In this document: one piece after another, positions 25,713 through 34,102 of the stretch
Layout: the number at the start of each line of letters is the position of its first letter
Numbering within the stretch: position 1 is the stretch's first letter
Assembly: GCA_017161305.1 (NCBI GenBank)
Contig: CP031518.1
Coordinates: forward strand, 2,170,001 to 2,234,000
Origin: Treponema ruminis
Lineage (GTDB): Bacteria; Spirochaetota; Spirochaetia; Treponematales; Treponemataceae
DNA length: 64,000 nucleotides
Direction: 5' to 3'
Made by a program: the position numbers and the translations under genes
Notes under the pieces: generated by a model
What the model was told of the DNA's origin: nothing
The model's database searches: none
What the model saw: only the letters and a program-made list of their open reading frames with translations

Positions 25713-27944
25713 GAACTCCATGAAGTCATCTTCTCTGAGTGGCTTTGAGTAGAAATAGCCCTGAACCTGATCGCACTTGATTTTCTTAAGGAAGTCACGC
25801 TGTTCCTCTGTTTCGACGCCTTCGAAAATCGTCTCTTTTTTGAGGTTTTTGCCCAGACCGACCAGAGTTTCGATAAAACTCTCTGATGTCGCGTCCAGAC
25901 GGCCGTTTTCTGAGTCGTTTGCAAAGAGGAAGGAACGGTCGAATTTGAGGATGTTGACCGGAATTGTCGAGAGCATGTTGAGCGAAGATTCTCCGGAACC
26001 AAAATCGTCCATGGCGACCCTAAGTCCTTCTTTTTGAAGCATAATCGTGATGTCGCGGAGAAGGTTTTTGTCCAGTGTGGCCCGCTCCAAAAGCTCGACT
26101 TCGATGAGGGTAGGAGAAATGTCGTATTTTTTGAGCAGGGCGATAAATGAATGTACGAATTTATCCGGCTTGTCGTGGTTGCGGCTGACATTTACTGAAA
26201 TTGGGACAGTCGGTTCCTTGTTATCCATGCACTTGCGGATGAATTTGAAAACCTGCTCATAAACATAAAAGTCAAGCTTTACGATGAAGTTGTTGCGCTC
26301 AAACAGCGGCACGAAGGAATTCGGCGGCATGTAACCCAAAACAGGACTCTGCCAGCGGACAAGGGCTTCTGCTCCGACGACTTTTTCGCTCTGAAGGTCA
26401 ACCTTTGGCTGGTACATGACGAAAAATTCGTTGTTCGCGAGGGCCGCTTCCATGTGGGTTTCGATGAAATTTTCATTCTTTGACTTTTGTAGCAGCCTGT
26501 CATCGTAAATTGCAAATTGCTGGAGGGCGTTTTCCTTGATTGTGCTTTTTGCAAAGCTTGCCCGTGTAATCAAAAGCTGAATGCCCTGAATTTCATCTTT
26601 TATGTTTGGAAGATAGAACGAAAGACCGAATTTTGGAATGAAAGGAATGCTGGCCTGTTTAGACTTTTCTGTAATTATCTTCAAATCCTTTTTGAAATAA
26701 TGCATGGCTTTGTGCACGGAAGTAATCTTGATGAGGATGAAAAAATGATCCGCGTAGCCACGGCATAAAATTCCGTCATAGTGATTTGTATTTTCGTAAA
26801 GCAATTTTGAGAACTGAAGAAGCATCTTGTTTGCCTGGTTCTCGCCGTAGTTCTGATTTATGAATTTAAAACCGCGGATGTCGCTTTCTATAAGAAGAAA
26901 TTTTGCGTTTGAGTAGCGTTTTAAGAGTTTGTTTGCTTCTTTTTCGAAATAGCTTCGTACCCAAAGGTGCGTGATTGCATCAATGTGTGTCGAAATAATC
27001 TGGTGCCGTTCTAAAATTCTGTGGATCCAGATTTCTAGCATGAGAATAAGTGAAAGCGTGACGACGATGATTTCGATGATAAAATTGTGATAAGCTTTCT
27101 GCCGCTTTATGACATTTGTGAATTCAGTTTTGGGAACAGTGTAGCCGATTGTCCATGGTGCGCTGTCGATTTCTTTGTAAAAGATATAAGCCGGCTCACC
27201 ATCTGTTGTGATTGAGTCTTTTACATGAAATTCCCCGTTTGAGGTGCGCAGAACTGTATCGGAGTATTTATAAGGAGAATAAACCCAGCCTATCCATTTT
27301 TTATTGTAGTGAGAAATAATCCGCTTGTTTTCATCCCTGATTATGAATCTCGTGCTTTCGCTTCGCTTGATTTCATCAAAATAACTTGACAGTTCGTTTA
27401 ATGGACATGTCGCAAAAAGGACTCCGACAATCTCGGTTTTATTGTTGTAAACTGACCTTGCGAATATTGTGCATGATTTGCCGTTGCTTCTTGATTCAAG
27501 GATATTGCTTACATAAAACTTTGTTTCACCTGAAATTATCTTTTGATAATATTTGCGGTCAGAAACGTCGTATTCTTCGTCGAAGACGTTCCAGCTGTTG
27601 CCATTTTTGTCTGCATAGGCGATATTGTCAAACGGCGGATTGATTTTATCGCGTTCATTCTGAAGAAATTTGCGGATTTCATTTGTGGAATAATCCCTGT
27701 AAGCGATTTTGGCATAAAAAATATCAAGTCGGGATTCGAGCTGCTTTAATTTTGAATTGACGGCCAGAGCATAATCTTCGATTTGATCATCGCAATTGTC
27801 AATAATCGTAGCCCGTACATTTTCCTGAATTTTTTTGAGAAGCGTGTTTGCAAGGATTATGTTAAGGACAAGAATGATAAGCAGCGATATTGCAAAAGAG
27901 AAAATTCGCTCGATGTTAGTGTTTATATAAAATTTCTTTGTCAT
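25695..27944 (-). CDS. Membrane EAL-domain c-di-GMP phosphodiesterase with degenerate GGDEF
   Basis: 749 residues. A membrane helix at about 14-36, a periplasmic Cache-like sensor domain, a second helix at about 290-310, a GGDEF-fold domain and a C-terminal EAL domain. The GGDEF motif reads GYADHF, so cyclase activity is unlikely. The EAL domain keeps its catalytic set: EALVRW, SVNVSRNH, EVELLE, MDDFGSG, LKFDRSF, EGVET and QGYFYSKPL. It should hydrolyse c-di-GMP in response to a periplasmic ligand. Monocistronic by spacing; no clear ribosome binding site is seen before the ATG. Confidence 0.87.
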   Translation of the reverse strand: MTKKFYINTNIERIFSFAISLLIILVLNIILANTLLKKIQENVRATIIDNCDDQIEDYALAVNSKLKQLESRLDIFYAKIAYRDYSTNEIRKFLQNERDKINPPFDNIAYADKNGNSWNVFDEEYDVSDRKYYQKIISGETKFYVSNILESRSNGKSCTIFARSVYNNKTEIVGVLFATCPLNELSSYFDEIKRSESTRFIIRDENKRIISHYNKKWIGWVYSPYKYSDTVLRTSNGEFHVKDSITTDGEPAYIFYKEIDSAPWTIGYTVPKTEFTNVIKRQKAYHNFIIEIIVVTLSLILMLEIWIHRILERHQIISTHIDAITHLWVRSYFEKEANKLLKRYSNAKFLLIESDIRGFKFINQNYGENQANKMLLQFSKLLYENTNHYDGILCRGYADHFFILIKITSVHKAMHYFKKDLKIITEKSKQASIPFIPKFGLSFYLPNIKDEIQGIQLLITRASFAKSTIKENALQQFAIYDDRLLQKSKNENFIETHMEAALANNEFFVMYQPKVDLQSEKVVGAEALVRWQSPVLGYMPPNSFVPLFERNNFIVKLDFYVYEQVFKFIRKCMDNKEPTVPISVNVSRNHDKPDKFVHSFIALLKKYDISPTLIEVELLERATLDKNLLRDITIMLQKEGLRVAMDDFGSGESSLNMLSTIPVNILKFDRSFLFANDSENGRLDATSESFIETLVGLGKNLKKETIFEGVETEEQRDFLKKIKCDQVQGYFYSKPLREDDFMEFLKKHR

Positions 27945-28097
27945 GACGAAAAGATTGTTAAAACAATCTAAATATAATTATAATCCTATATTTAAAAAAA
28001 ACAAGAAGAATTAAAATAAATTGAAGTGCAAAGAGGTTTTTGACTCGTCATTATCCGGTATATTTCCAAAAACTCAAGAAAAATGTATAATAGCCCA

Positions 28098-28218
28098 GCG
28101 TTAGGGGGTGGAGCACCAGAGTTGCGTAACGAAGTGAAGCAATGAAGCGAAAGCGGAAGTGCGGAACACCCGACCCTAGCCTCGAGCACTTGTGCTGCGA
28201 AGGCTAGGGGAACGCCCA
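28098..28218 (+). repeat. Hairpin-rich intergenic repeat, copy 1
   Basis: Begins GCGTTAGGGGGTGGAGCACC and ends in a hairpin (CCCTAGCC / GGCTAGGG enclosing AGCAC / GTGCT) and GAACGCCC. The middle carries AATGAAGCGAAAGCGG and AAGTGCGGAACACCCGAC. The same block order recurs at 50433-50546 (minus) and 51528-51630. It lies in the predicted 5' leader of lysA, after a TATAAT at about 28086 and before the ribosome binding site. Confidence 0.65.
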
Positions 28219-28230
28219 AGAGGATTTTTT

Positions 28231-29499
28231 ATGAAGACTTTTCCATTAAACCACGATGATTTGGTAAAACTGACGGAACAATTTCCGACTCCGTTCTATT
28301 TGTACGACGAAAAGGCAATCCGCGAGAACATGCGCCGCTTCACCAAGGCTTTTTCTATTTTCCCGGTATTCCGCGAGTATTATGCCGTAAAAGCCTGCCC
28401 AAACCCATATATATTGAAGGTTTTGGCAAGTGAGGGCTGTGGTGCGGACTGTTCAAGCCTGCCGGAGCTCATGCTTTCTTCAATGAGCGGAATCAAAGGC
28501 AAGCACGTCATGTTCACATCGAACGAAACTCCTGCCAACGAATACAAATACGCTTTCGCAAACGGAAACATCATCAACCTCGACGACATCACTCATATTT
28601 CTTTCTTAAAAAACGCATTGGGCGGAAAGCTTCCTGACACAATCTGCTTCCGATACAATCCGGGCCCGGCCAAACACGGCTGCAACTCAATCATCGGAAA
28701 GCCGGAAGAAGCAAAATACGGTCTCACACGCGATCAGATGTTCGAAGCATACAAAATCTGCAAGGAAGAGGGTGTTCAGCACTTCGGTCTTCACACAATG
28801 GTTGCTTCAAACGAACTGAACCCGAATTTCTTCGTTGACACAGCAAAGCTCGTGTTTGAGCTTGCGGCAGAGGTCAAAGAAAAGCTCGGTGTCCGGATTG
28901 AATTCGTTGACTTGGGCGGTGGTTTGGGAATCCCGTACAAGCCGGAGCAGAAGGCCGTTGATTATGATGAGGTTGCCAAAGGAATCCGCGCGGAATACGA
29001 CCGCGTTATAGTTCCAGCAGGTCTCGACCCGCTCGAAATTTACTGGGAATGTGGTCGCCCGATTACAGGCCCATACGGCTGGCTTGTAGCCAAAGCAATC
29101 CACGAAAAGCACATTTACCGCGAGTATATCGGTCTTGACAGCTGCATGGCAGACTTGATGCGACCTGGAATGTACGGCTCATATCACGAGGTCACGGTCT
29201 CAGGCAAAGAAAACGCTCCGCGCGACCACGTTTACGATGTAGTCGGCTCTCTCTGCGAAAACTGCGATAAATTCGCCGTTCAGCGCGAACTTCCAAAAAT
29301 CGACATGGGAGATTTAGTGATTATCCACGACGCGGGCGCACACGGCCGGGCAATGGGCTTCAACTACAACGGAAAATTGCGTTGTGGCGAGCTTCTTTTG
29401 CGCGAAGACGGCTCTGTAAAAGAAATCCGCCGCCGTGAGACGATTGATGACTTGTTCAGCACATTGGACTTGGCCGGAGTGGATGATTTCAAGGCGTAA
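28231..29499 (+). CDS. lysA: Diaminopimelate decarboxylase-family PLP enzyme
   Basis: 422 residues, fold type III PLP decarboxylase. The PLP lysine lies in REYYAVKACPNP and the glycine-rich PLP-phosphate loop is FVDLGGGLGIPY; GSLCENCD carries the dimer-partner Cys/Asp segment. The expected reaction is meso-DAP to lysine, consistent with dapA and asd in the window, though other substrates are possible in this family. The start at 28231 follows AAGAGGA. A repeat element occupies the leader. It is convergent with the S1-domain gene across a cloverleaf-like inverted repeat. Confidence 0.82.
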   Translation: MKTFPLNHDDLVKLTEQFPTPFYLYDEKAIRENMRRFTKAFSIFPVFREYYAVKACPNPYILKVLASEGCGADCSSLPELMLSSMSGIKGKHVMFTSNETPANEYKYAFANGNIINLDDITHISFLKNALGGKLPDTICFRYNPGPAKHGCNSIIGKPEEAKYGLTRDQMFEAYKICKEEGVQHFGLHTMVASNELNPNFFVDTAKLVFELAAEVKEKLGVRIEFVDLGGGLGIPYKPEQKAVDYDEVAKGIRAEYDRVIVPAGLDPLEIYWECGRPITGPYGWLVAKAIHEKHIYREYIGLDSCMADLMRPGMYGSYHEVTVSGKENAPRDHVYDVVGSLCENCDKFAVQRELPKIDMGDLVIIHDAGAHGRAMGFNYNGKLRCGELLLREDGSVKEIRRRETIDDLFSTLDLAGVDDFKA

Positions 29500-29508
29500 G
29501 AGTTTTAT

Positions 29509-29591
29509 ATTGCCACACAGATTCGAAATTGCTACGCAATTTCAGTAATGTTTTTTGACTTTCCGTAGGAAAGTTGAATCCGTGTGGCAAT
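29509..29591. repeat. Cloverleaf-like inverted-repeat element
   Basis: Outer arms ATTGCCACACAGATTC and GAATCCGTGTGGCAAT enclose two perfect small hairpins, GAAATTG / CAATTTC (29525-29543) and ACTTTCC / GGAAAGT (29558-29574). It fills the space between convergent lysA and the S1-domain gene. It lacks a clean T-run, so it is not a standard terminator; it may be a mobile repeat. Confidence 0.6.
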
Positions 29592-29597
29592 CTAAAT

Positions 29598-30710
29598 TTA
29601 TTTTTTTAGCAAAGCTGCGAATGGATTGTATGTATCTCCATCGTCATCGTTTGCGTGGGCGCTCATGTATGCGCTTGCGTCGTCTTCTTCCTCGTCGCTT
29701 TCACCAGCCGGGGCAAGGCTGATTCTCTTTTCGCCTGCATCGATTTTCTGTACGACGACTTCCATTGTGTCACCGACCTTGAACTTCTTTGCGAGGTTTG
29801 TTTTGTCGTTTACGTCGCGCAAAAGGCTTACGTGAACGAGGCCGTCAATTCCTGGCTTGAGGTTTACGAACAAGCCGAATGCCGCGATTCTTGCGATTTT
29901 GCCTGTGAATTTGTCGCCAATATTAATAGAAGAAACTTCATCCCACGGATCTTTTTCAAGTTCTTTCATGCTCAAGGAAACTTTTGAACGCTCAGGTTTA
30001 GATGTATTCCATTCAGCCTTGATGATTTTTGCTTCGATTTTCTGGCCAACGCTCAGAACTTCTGAAACATCGTTTACGCGTGCGTGAGAAATCTCTGAGA
30101 TTGGAAGAAGTGCCTGGAATCCGTTCAAGTCGATGAATGCGCCGTAGCTCTGCAAAGACTTTACTTCGCCTGTTACGACTGAGCCTACAGTCAGTTTTTC
30201 TGCAAGAGAATTGACTTTGTTGACTTCTGCCTCTTCCTCGACCTTGCGGTTAGAGACGATTATGTTCTTGCCTTCGTTCTTGAACTCAGTGATGATGAAT
30301 GTGAGGTTGCGGCCAACGTATTCAGCTGGCTCCAGGCGATTTTTGTAGCCCATCTGAGAGTATGGACAGAATGCGCGGCTTGTTCCGATTTTTACTTCGA
30401 ATCCGCCTTTGATTTCGGCTGTGACATTGCCCTCAACCGGCAGTCCTGAATTGAAAGCCGATTCAAGCACGTTTGTGTCAGCATTTTCGCCCTTCAAGCG
30501 GGTAGTGAAGTGAAGCTCGTCCCGGTTTGATGAAACAAAATAGACTTTGATTTTATCGCCTTCGTTTACTGTGCATTTTCCGTCTGAATCGATAAATTCT
30601 GCTTTGTCAACAAATCCTTCGCTCTTAAGCCCCAAATCAATAAAAACCGTGTCATTAGAAATTTGAACGACCGTAGTCTCAACTTCCTGCCCGATTTCAA
30701 ATCCTTTCAT
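29598..30710 (-). CDS. S1-domain RNA-binding protein (ribosomal protein S1-like)
   Basis: 370 residues with four S1 motifs, for example VFIDLGLKSEGFV, SYGAFIDLNGFQALLP and AFGLFVNLKPGIDGLVHVSLL. Full-length S1 in many bacteria has five or six motifs, so this is a shorter form. It should bind mRNA and perhaps act at the ribosome. The acidic tail is rich in Glu, Asp and Ala. The start at 30710 has GGAG nine bases upstream; the longer frame extends into repeat sequence. Whether it is the main RpsA cannot be decided, since another S1 gene may lie elsewhere. Confidence 0.78.
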   Translation of the reverse strand: MKGFEIGQEVETTVVQISNDTVFIDLGLKSEGFVDKAEFIDSDGKCTVNEGDKIKVYFVSSNRDELHFTTRLKGENADTNVLESAFNSGLPVEGNVTAEIKGGFEVKIGTSRAFCPYSQMGYKNRLEPAEYVGRNLTFIITEFKNEGKNIIVSNRKVEEEAEVNKVNSLAEKLTVGSVVTGEVKSLQSYGAFIDLNGFQALLPISEISHARVNDVSEVLSVGQKIEAKIIKAEWNTSKPERSKVSLSMKELEKDPWDEVSSINIGDKFTGKIARIAAFGLFVNLKPGIDGLVHVSLLRDVNDKTNLAKKFKVGDTMEVVVQKIDAGEKRISLAPAGESDEEEDDASAYMSAHANDDDGDTYNPFAALLKK

Positions 30711-30728
30711 ATTTTTAACTCCTTTTAT

Positions 30729-30857
30729 AGTTATCCACAGATGAACACAGATTACCACAGATTTTTTGTTTTGTTAATCATGAATTTTTCGTGTTTATAC
30801 GAATGTTTTTCTTATGCCTTATACATAATCTGTGACATCTGTGTAATCTGTGGTTTA
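30729..30857. repeat. CACAGATTACACAGAT-type intergenic inverted repeat
   Basis: Units such as CCACAGAT, ACACAGATTACCACAGATT and, on the far side, AATCTGTGACATCTGTGTAA form a palindromic arrangement between the S1-domain gene and the histidine phosphatase gene. Similar sequences are common between genes in many bacteria. A perfect TTATCCACA (DnaA-box match) starts at about 30731, without a cluster. Confidence 0.5.
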
Positions 30858-31421
30858 AAATTCATACTCCAGCAACTGACAGTTCGTGATTCCGAAAGCC
30901 CCGAATTCTTCGTTCGTCATGTCGTAGAAATATGAATTTACCACGCGGGCAAGACCGTTATGGGCTACCAGCAGATAAGTTTCGCCTGTCTTCTTTGATT
31001 TTTCCGTGAGCTTATCCAGAAGATTGTAGATTCTCTGGGCGCACCTCATGTTTGACTCGCCGCCGGATTCCCTTCCGTAAGACATGGCAAAAGTTTTGAG
31101 GGCGGCGCGGAATTCCGGGGCTTCCCTGCTTTTATCTTCAAATGAACCGAAATTTCTTTCTATTAATAGGGCTTCTTCCTCTGCCGGGATTCCCGTGATT
31201 TCAGAAATGTGAAGGGCTGTAAGTTTTGCCCGGGAAAGGGGAGAGTAAAAAATCCTGTCGATTTTAATTTCTCCGCTTTCGATTTTTGATTTTAGTTCCT
31301 TTCCAAGTGCGACGGCCTGCTCGTGGCCATTTTCAGTAAGTTCGACTTCCCTTGCGCCGCATACAAGTTTTTTGGTGTTTGTAAAAGTCTCTCCGTGACG
31401 CGTGAAATAAATTGTAGCCAT
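30855..31421 (-). CDS. Histidine phosphatase (phosphoglycerate mutase-like)
   Basis: 188 residues with the RHG motif at the N-terminus (FTRHGETFTNT, phospho-His), the SPLSRAKLTA Arg segment and LLVAHNGLARVV with the second catalytic His. It belongs to the broad phosphoglycerate mutase/acid phosphatase superfamily; the substrate is unknown. The start at 31421 is fixed by the promoter: the -10 box ends seven bases upstream and there is no ribosome binding site. The stop codon overlaps the intergenic repeat. Confidence 0.8.
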   Translation of the reverse strand: MATIYFTRHGETFTNTKKLVCGAREVELTENGHEQAVALGKELKSKIESGEIKIDRIFYSPLSRAKLTALHISEITGIPAEEEALLIERNFGSFEDKSREAPEFRAALKTFAMSYGRESGGESNMRCAQRIYNLLDKLTEKSKKTGETYLLVAHNGLARVVNSYFYDMTNEEFGAFGITNCQLLEYEF

Positions 31422-31428
31422 GCGGGAA

Positions 31429-31457
31429 AGTATAGCAAAAAAACGCATAAAATGCAA
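31429..31457 (-). promoter_or_regulatory. Promoter of the histidine phosphatase gene, leaderless
   Basis: Minus strand TTGCAT, 17-base spacer, TATACT; seven bases separate the -10 box from the ATG at 31421. Confidence 0.6.
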
Positions 31458-31476
31458 AAAATGCCTGTGAAAGCGG

Positions 31477-31505
31477 TTGACAAAATAGATAAAACTAACT
31501 AAAGT
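31477..31505 (+). promoter_or_regulatory. Promoter of the first beta-barrel gene
   Basis: TTGACA (31477-31482), 17-base spacer, TAAAGT (31500-31505). The second barrel gene has the same arrangement. It predicts a leader of about 50 bases containing the palindrome at 31523-31536. Confidence 0.5.
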
Positions 31506-31522
31506 TGCTCGCATATAATAAG

Positions 31523-31536
31523 TTAGCAAAAGCTAA
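31523..31536. promoter_or_regulatory. TTAGC-N4-GCTAA palindrome in the leader
   Basis: TTAGC AAAA GCTAA. The same five-base arms with a four-base centre recur at 32867-32880 before the next barrel gene, at a similar distance from the shared AAAAAAGGTGGT ribosome binding site. It may be an operator or a small RNA hairpin. Confidence 0.45.
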
Positions 31537-31561
31537 TGAAAATACAAAAAAGGTGGTTTAT

Positions 31562-32686
31562 ATGAAAAAAACTATTGTAACTTTAGCCGCAATTGCCATG
31601 GCTTCAAGTCTTGCCTTTGCAGATGACCTCAAACTTTCTTTCTACAACAAATTGTACGAAGAGGATGCAATCCTTCAGCACGACGGTGAGGCAGATGAGA
31701 CTAAAAAAGATTTCCCTGGCATCAAGGAAAGAATGCAGGCAGAAGTCACTTCTGAAAAAGTTGATGCAATGGTAAAGGCAACTGTCACCCTCGATGATTA
31801 TGATGACAAGCATTTCGGTCTCCAGGGTAAAGTTAATGACTGGTATGTAGAATTCCGCCCTGTCGATAAGCTTGCCCTCGGCTTGCACACAGGTATTTAT
31901 GCTGACGGTTCAGCACTTCCTATTTATGATGACAATGTAAACGCAGCAAACATCGGTTCTGACGGTTTTACAGTATCTGTCTTCCCGATTGAAAATCTCC
32001 GCCTTGCTCTTACAGCTCCTTTCACATTTGACGGCAGCGAGGATAAAGGTGACATCAACTGGCTCAACGGCAAGAAAGAAGACGACGAGCAGGAAAATTT
32101 CAACATCGGTTTCGGTGCAATCTATGATCACGAGCTTTTCCAGCTTGGTGCTTCTGTTCAGGACGCAGCAGACAGCGATGAGCGACAGATTGGCGCTTAT
32201 GTAAACCTTCCAAAACTCTTCGGCAAAGTTGAGCCGCTCACAATCGGTGCCGGTTTTGCTCACTCAGAGGCAGTATTGCCTGTTATCGGCGACGAAGATC
32301 TTATTTCCGTTGGCGGACTTGAATCTTGTGTTTACTACAAGGATCTTTTGAGCGCTTATGCTTCATTTGAGATGGAGAAATTCTCAGTCACAGCAGAAAT
32401 GGCTTACAATCTTGGCTACAAAAAAGACGGATATCACGCTTATGACTTCTACTCAGCAGCCGCAATCTCATTCGGAATCGTAGAGAATCTCAGCGCAACT
32501 GCAACAGGAAAAATCCTCGTTGACCTTGCTGACGAAAATGAAACAGAAAAAAGCCTTACAATGGGCGCATTCGCACTTGATTACGATGTAAATGAACACA
32601 ACACAGTCGGTGCAGAATTCGATGTCGCAATGCATGACAAGGACTGGGCAATTGCTGTGCCTCTTTATTGGAAATATCACTTCTAA
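31562..32686 (+). CDS. Outer-membrane beta-barrel protein
   Basis: 374 residues with a Sec signal peptide (MKKTIVTLAAIAMASSLAFA, then DDLKLSF). The mature protein is made of alternating hydrophobic strands and ends in WKYHF, a C-terminal Phe typical of BAM substrates. Many strands carry a V-x-V/A-x-A pattern, for example NLRLALTAPFTF and KFSVTAEMAYNL. No specific porin family is recognised. An AAGGTGG ribosome binding site sets the start. A terminator follows at 32710-32750. Confidence 0.72.
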   Translation: MKKTIVTLAAIAMASSLAFADDLKLSFYNKLYEEDAILQHDGEADETKKDFPGIKERMQAEVTSEKVDAMVKATVTLDDYDDKHFGLQGKVNDWYVEFRPVDKLALGLHTGIYADGSALPIYDDNVNAANIGSDGFTVSVFPIENLRLALTAPFTFDGSEDKGDINWLNGKKEDDEQENFNIGFGAIYDHELFQLGASVQDAADSDERQIGAYVNLPKLFGKVEPLTIGAGFAHSEAVLPVIGDEDLISVGGLESCVYYKDLLSAYASFEMEKFSVTAEMAYNLGYKKDGYHAYDFYSAAAISFGIVENLSATATGKILVDLADENETEKSLTMGAFALDYDVNEHNTVGAEFDVAMHDKDWAIAVPLYWKYHF

Positions 32687-32709
32687 TGAATGTTGACTAA
32701 GTCCATCGG

Positions 32710-32750
32710 AGCCCCTTTTACTGCACTAAGTGAGCAAAAGGGGCTTTGTT
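32710..32750 (+). terminator. Intrinsic terminator after the first barrel gene
   Basis: AGCCCCTTTT (32710-32719) pairs with AAAAGGGGCT (32736-32745), followed by a T-rich tail. Confidence 0.75.
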
Positions 32751-32822
32751 TGCGTTAATGTATTGAAAACCGAAAGAAAGTGCAAATAATTACATAAAAC
32801 GTGAAAAAAGACCAAAAGTTGA

Positions 32823-32851
32823 TTGACACCATTCTGGCTATACACTAAATT
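32823..32851 (+). promoter_or_regulatory. Promoter of the second beta-barrel gene
   Basis: TTGACA, 17-base spacer, TAAATT, matching the layout before the first barrel gene. Confidence 0.5.
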
Positions 32852-32866
32852 TAAATGAGTAAATGC

Positions 32867-32880
32867 TTAGCGTTTGCTAA
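32867..32880. promoter_or_regulatory. TTAGC-N4-GCTAA palindrome, second copy
   Basis: TTAGC GTTT GCTAA; arms identical to the site at 31523-31536, different centre. Confidence 0.45.
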
Positions 32881-32904
32881 TTAACTTTAAAAAAGGTGGT
32901 CTTT

Positions 32905-34017
32905 ATGAAAAAGATTATTGCAAGCTTGGTTGCTGCTGCATTGCTTTCATTTGCAGCTTTTGCAGAAGGCTCAGAAGGTTTGTCAGTAACGGGATATCTT
33001 CGTGCTGGCATGACAGACACATTTGACAGTTCTGTATATTCAACAAACAAATGGATGCAGGGCGGCTATTTTGGCGGCGGTACTCGTCTTCGTGTAAACA
33101 TTGATTATACAAAGGCATTCGGTGGACTTACATTCCGCTATCAGGTTGATCCTACATATGAAACTGCTGAAGAAGCAGTCCCTCCGCGAAAAACTAAAAC
33201 TGTTCGCAAAAGCAGCTTGGATTTCTTCGCTGAGAAGAACGTAAAATGGGCTATGGCTTACGCAAACCTTCTTGACGGACAGGTTATCGCAGAAGCTGGT
33301 GTTATTTCTGACCGATTCACAAAAACTGGCGGTTGGGAAGATACAGGTATTGACGGTGGAAAAGGTTTCCGCGTTGTAGTTGTTCCAAAAGTTCTTGCAG
33401 GTCTTACTCTTGCAGCTCAGGCTACAGACAAGTTCGCAGACAAATATTCAGATAACGACAGCAAAGTAAAAGACGGAAAGGCTCTTGAAGGCGACATTAA
33501 ATTTGACGAAAAAGTTCTTGGATTCAGCGCAAAATATGATCATGCTTTGGGCTTTGTAACTGGTGGTGCAGCCCTCGCAGGTTACTACTACGGATCTGTT
33601 GGTTTGAAAGCAATTGAGAATCTTACTCTGGTCGGTGAGCTTTTCTATGACTCTACAGACGCTACTAAAAAAGCAAACGGTGACAATGCTACAACAATGA
33701 TCGTTGCATGGGCTGAATACACAGGAATCGAAAAGGTTCTCCTTGGTGCATATTCATACATCAATCTTTGTGACGGCGAGCATGAAATCGAAATCACACC
33801 AGCTGCTTCTTATGACGTAAACTCTTTGCTCAAAGTTTCTGCTGAGGCTTCTCTCTATCTCAGCTCAAACGACAAAAAAGACACTTACGTAACAATTTCT
33901 CCAGCTGTTACATTCAAGGCTAGTGACAAGGCAACTGCAACTGCTTCAGCTTTGATCAGCACAGATACTGACCAGGCTAAACACTCAGCTTCAGCAGGTG
34001 TCCGCTACAACTTCTAG
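32905..34017 (+). CDS. Outer-membrane beta-barrel protein
   Basis: 370 residues with a Sec signal peptide (MKKIIASLVAAALLSFAAFA) and a mature barrel ending in GVRYNF. Early strands read LSVTGYLRAGMTDTF and YFGGGTRLRVNIDYTKAFGG. It looks like a distinct family from the preceding barrel gene, yet the two share promoter layout, leader palindrome and ribosome binding site, so they may be coregulated. Role (porin, transporter or adhesin) is unknown. Confidence 0.72.
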   Translation: MKKIIASLVAAALLSFAAFAEGSEGLSVTGYLRAGMTDTFDSSVYSTNKWMQGGYFGGGTRLRVNIDYTKAFGGLTFRYQVDPTYETAEEAVPPRKTKTVRKSSLDFFAEKNVKWAMAYANLLDGQVIAEAGVISDRFTKTGGWEDTGIDGGKGFRVVVVPKVLAGLTLAAQATDKFADKYSDNDSKVKDGKALEGDIKFDEKVLGFSAKYDHALGFVTGGAALAGYYYGSVGLKAIENLTLVGELFYDSTDATKKANGDNATTMIVAWAEYTGIEKVLLGAYSYINLCDGEHEIEITPAASYDVNSLLKVSAEASLYLSSNDKKDTYVTISPAVTFKASDKATATASALISTDTDQAKHSASAGVRYNF

Positions 34018-34102
34018 TCAGACTTTTTCTGATTAGCCGTAACCACTGTGCTTTTTCTTTATTTTACTATAATATAGAACATATCTAAATTAGGAGTTAA
34101 AA

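Noticed and set aside
29509-29591. tRNA gene suggested by the cloverleaf shape
   Set aside because: It has two internal arms, no T-loop consensus (GTTCRA), no anticodon-loop pattern and the wrong outer stem length.
30729-30857. Possible replication origin because of a perfect DnaA box
   Set aside because: Only one box is present, there is no dnaA or dnaN nearby, and the sequence fits a common intergenic repeat.
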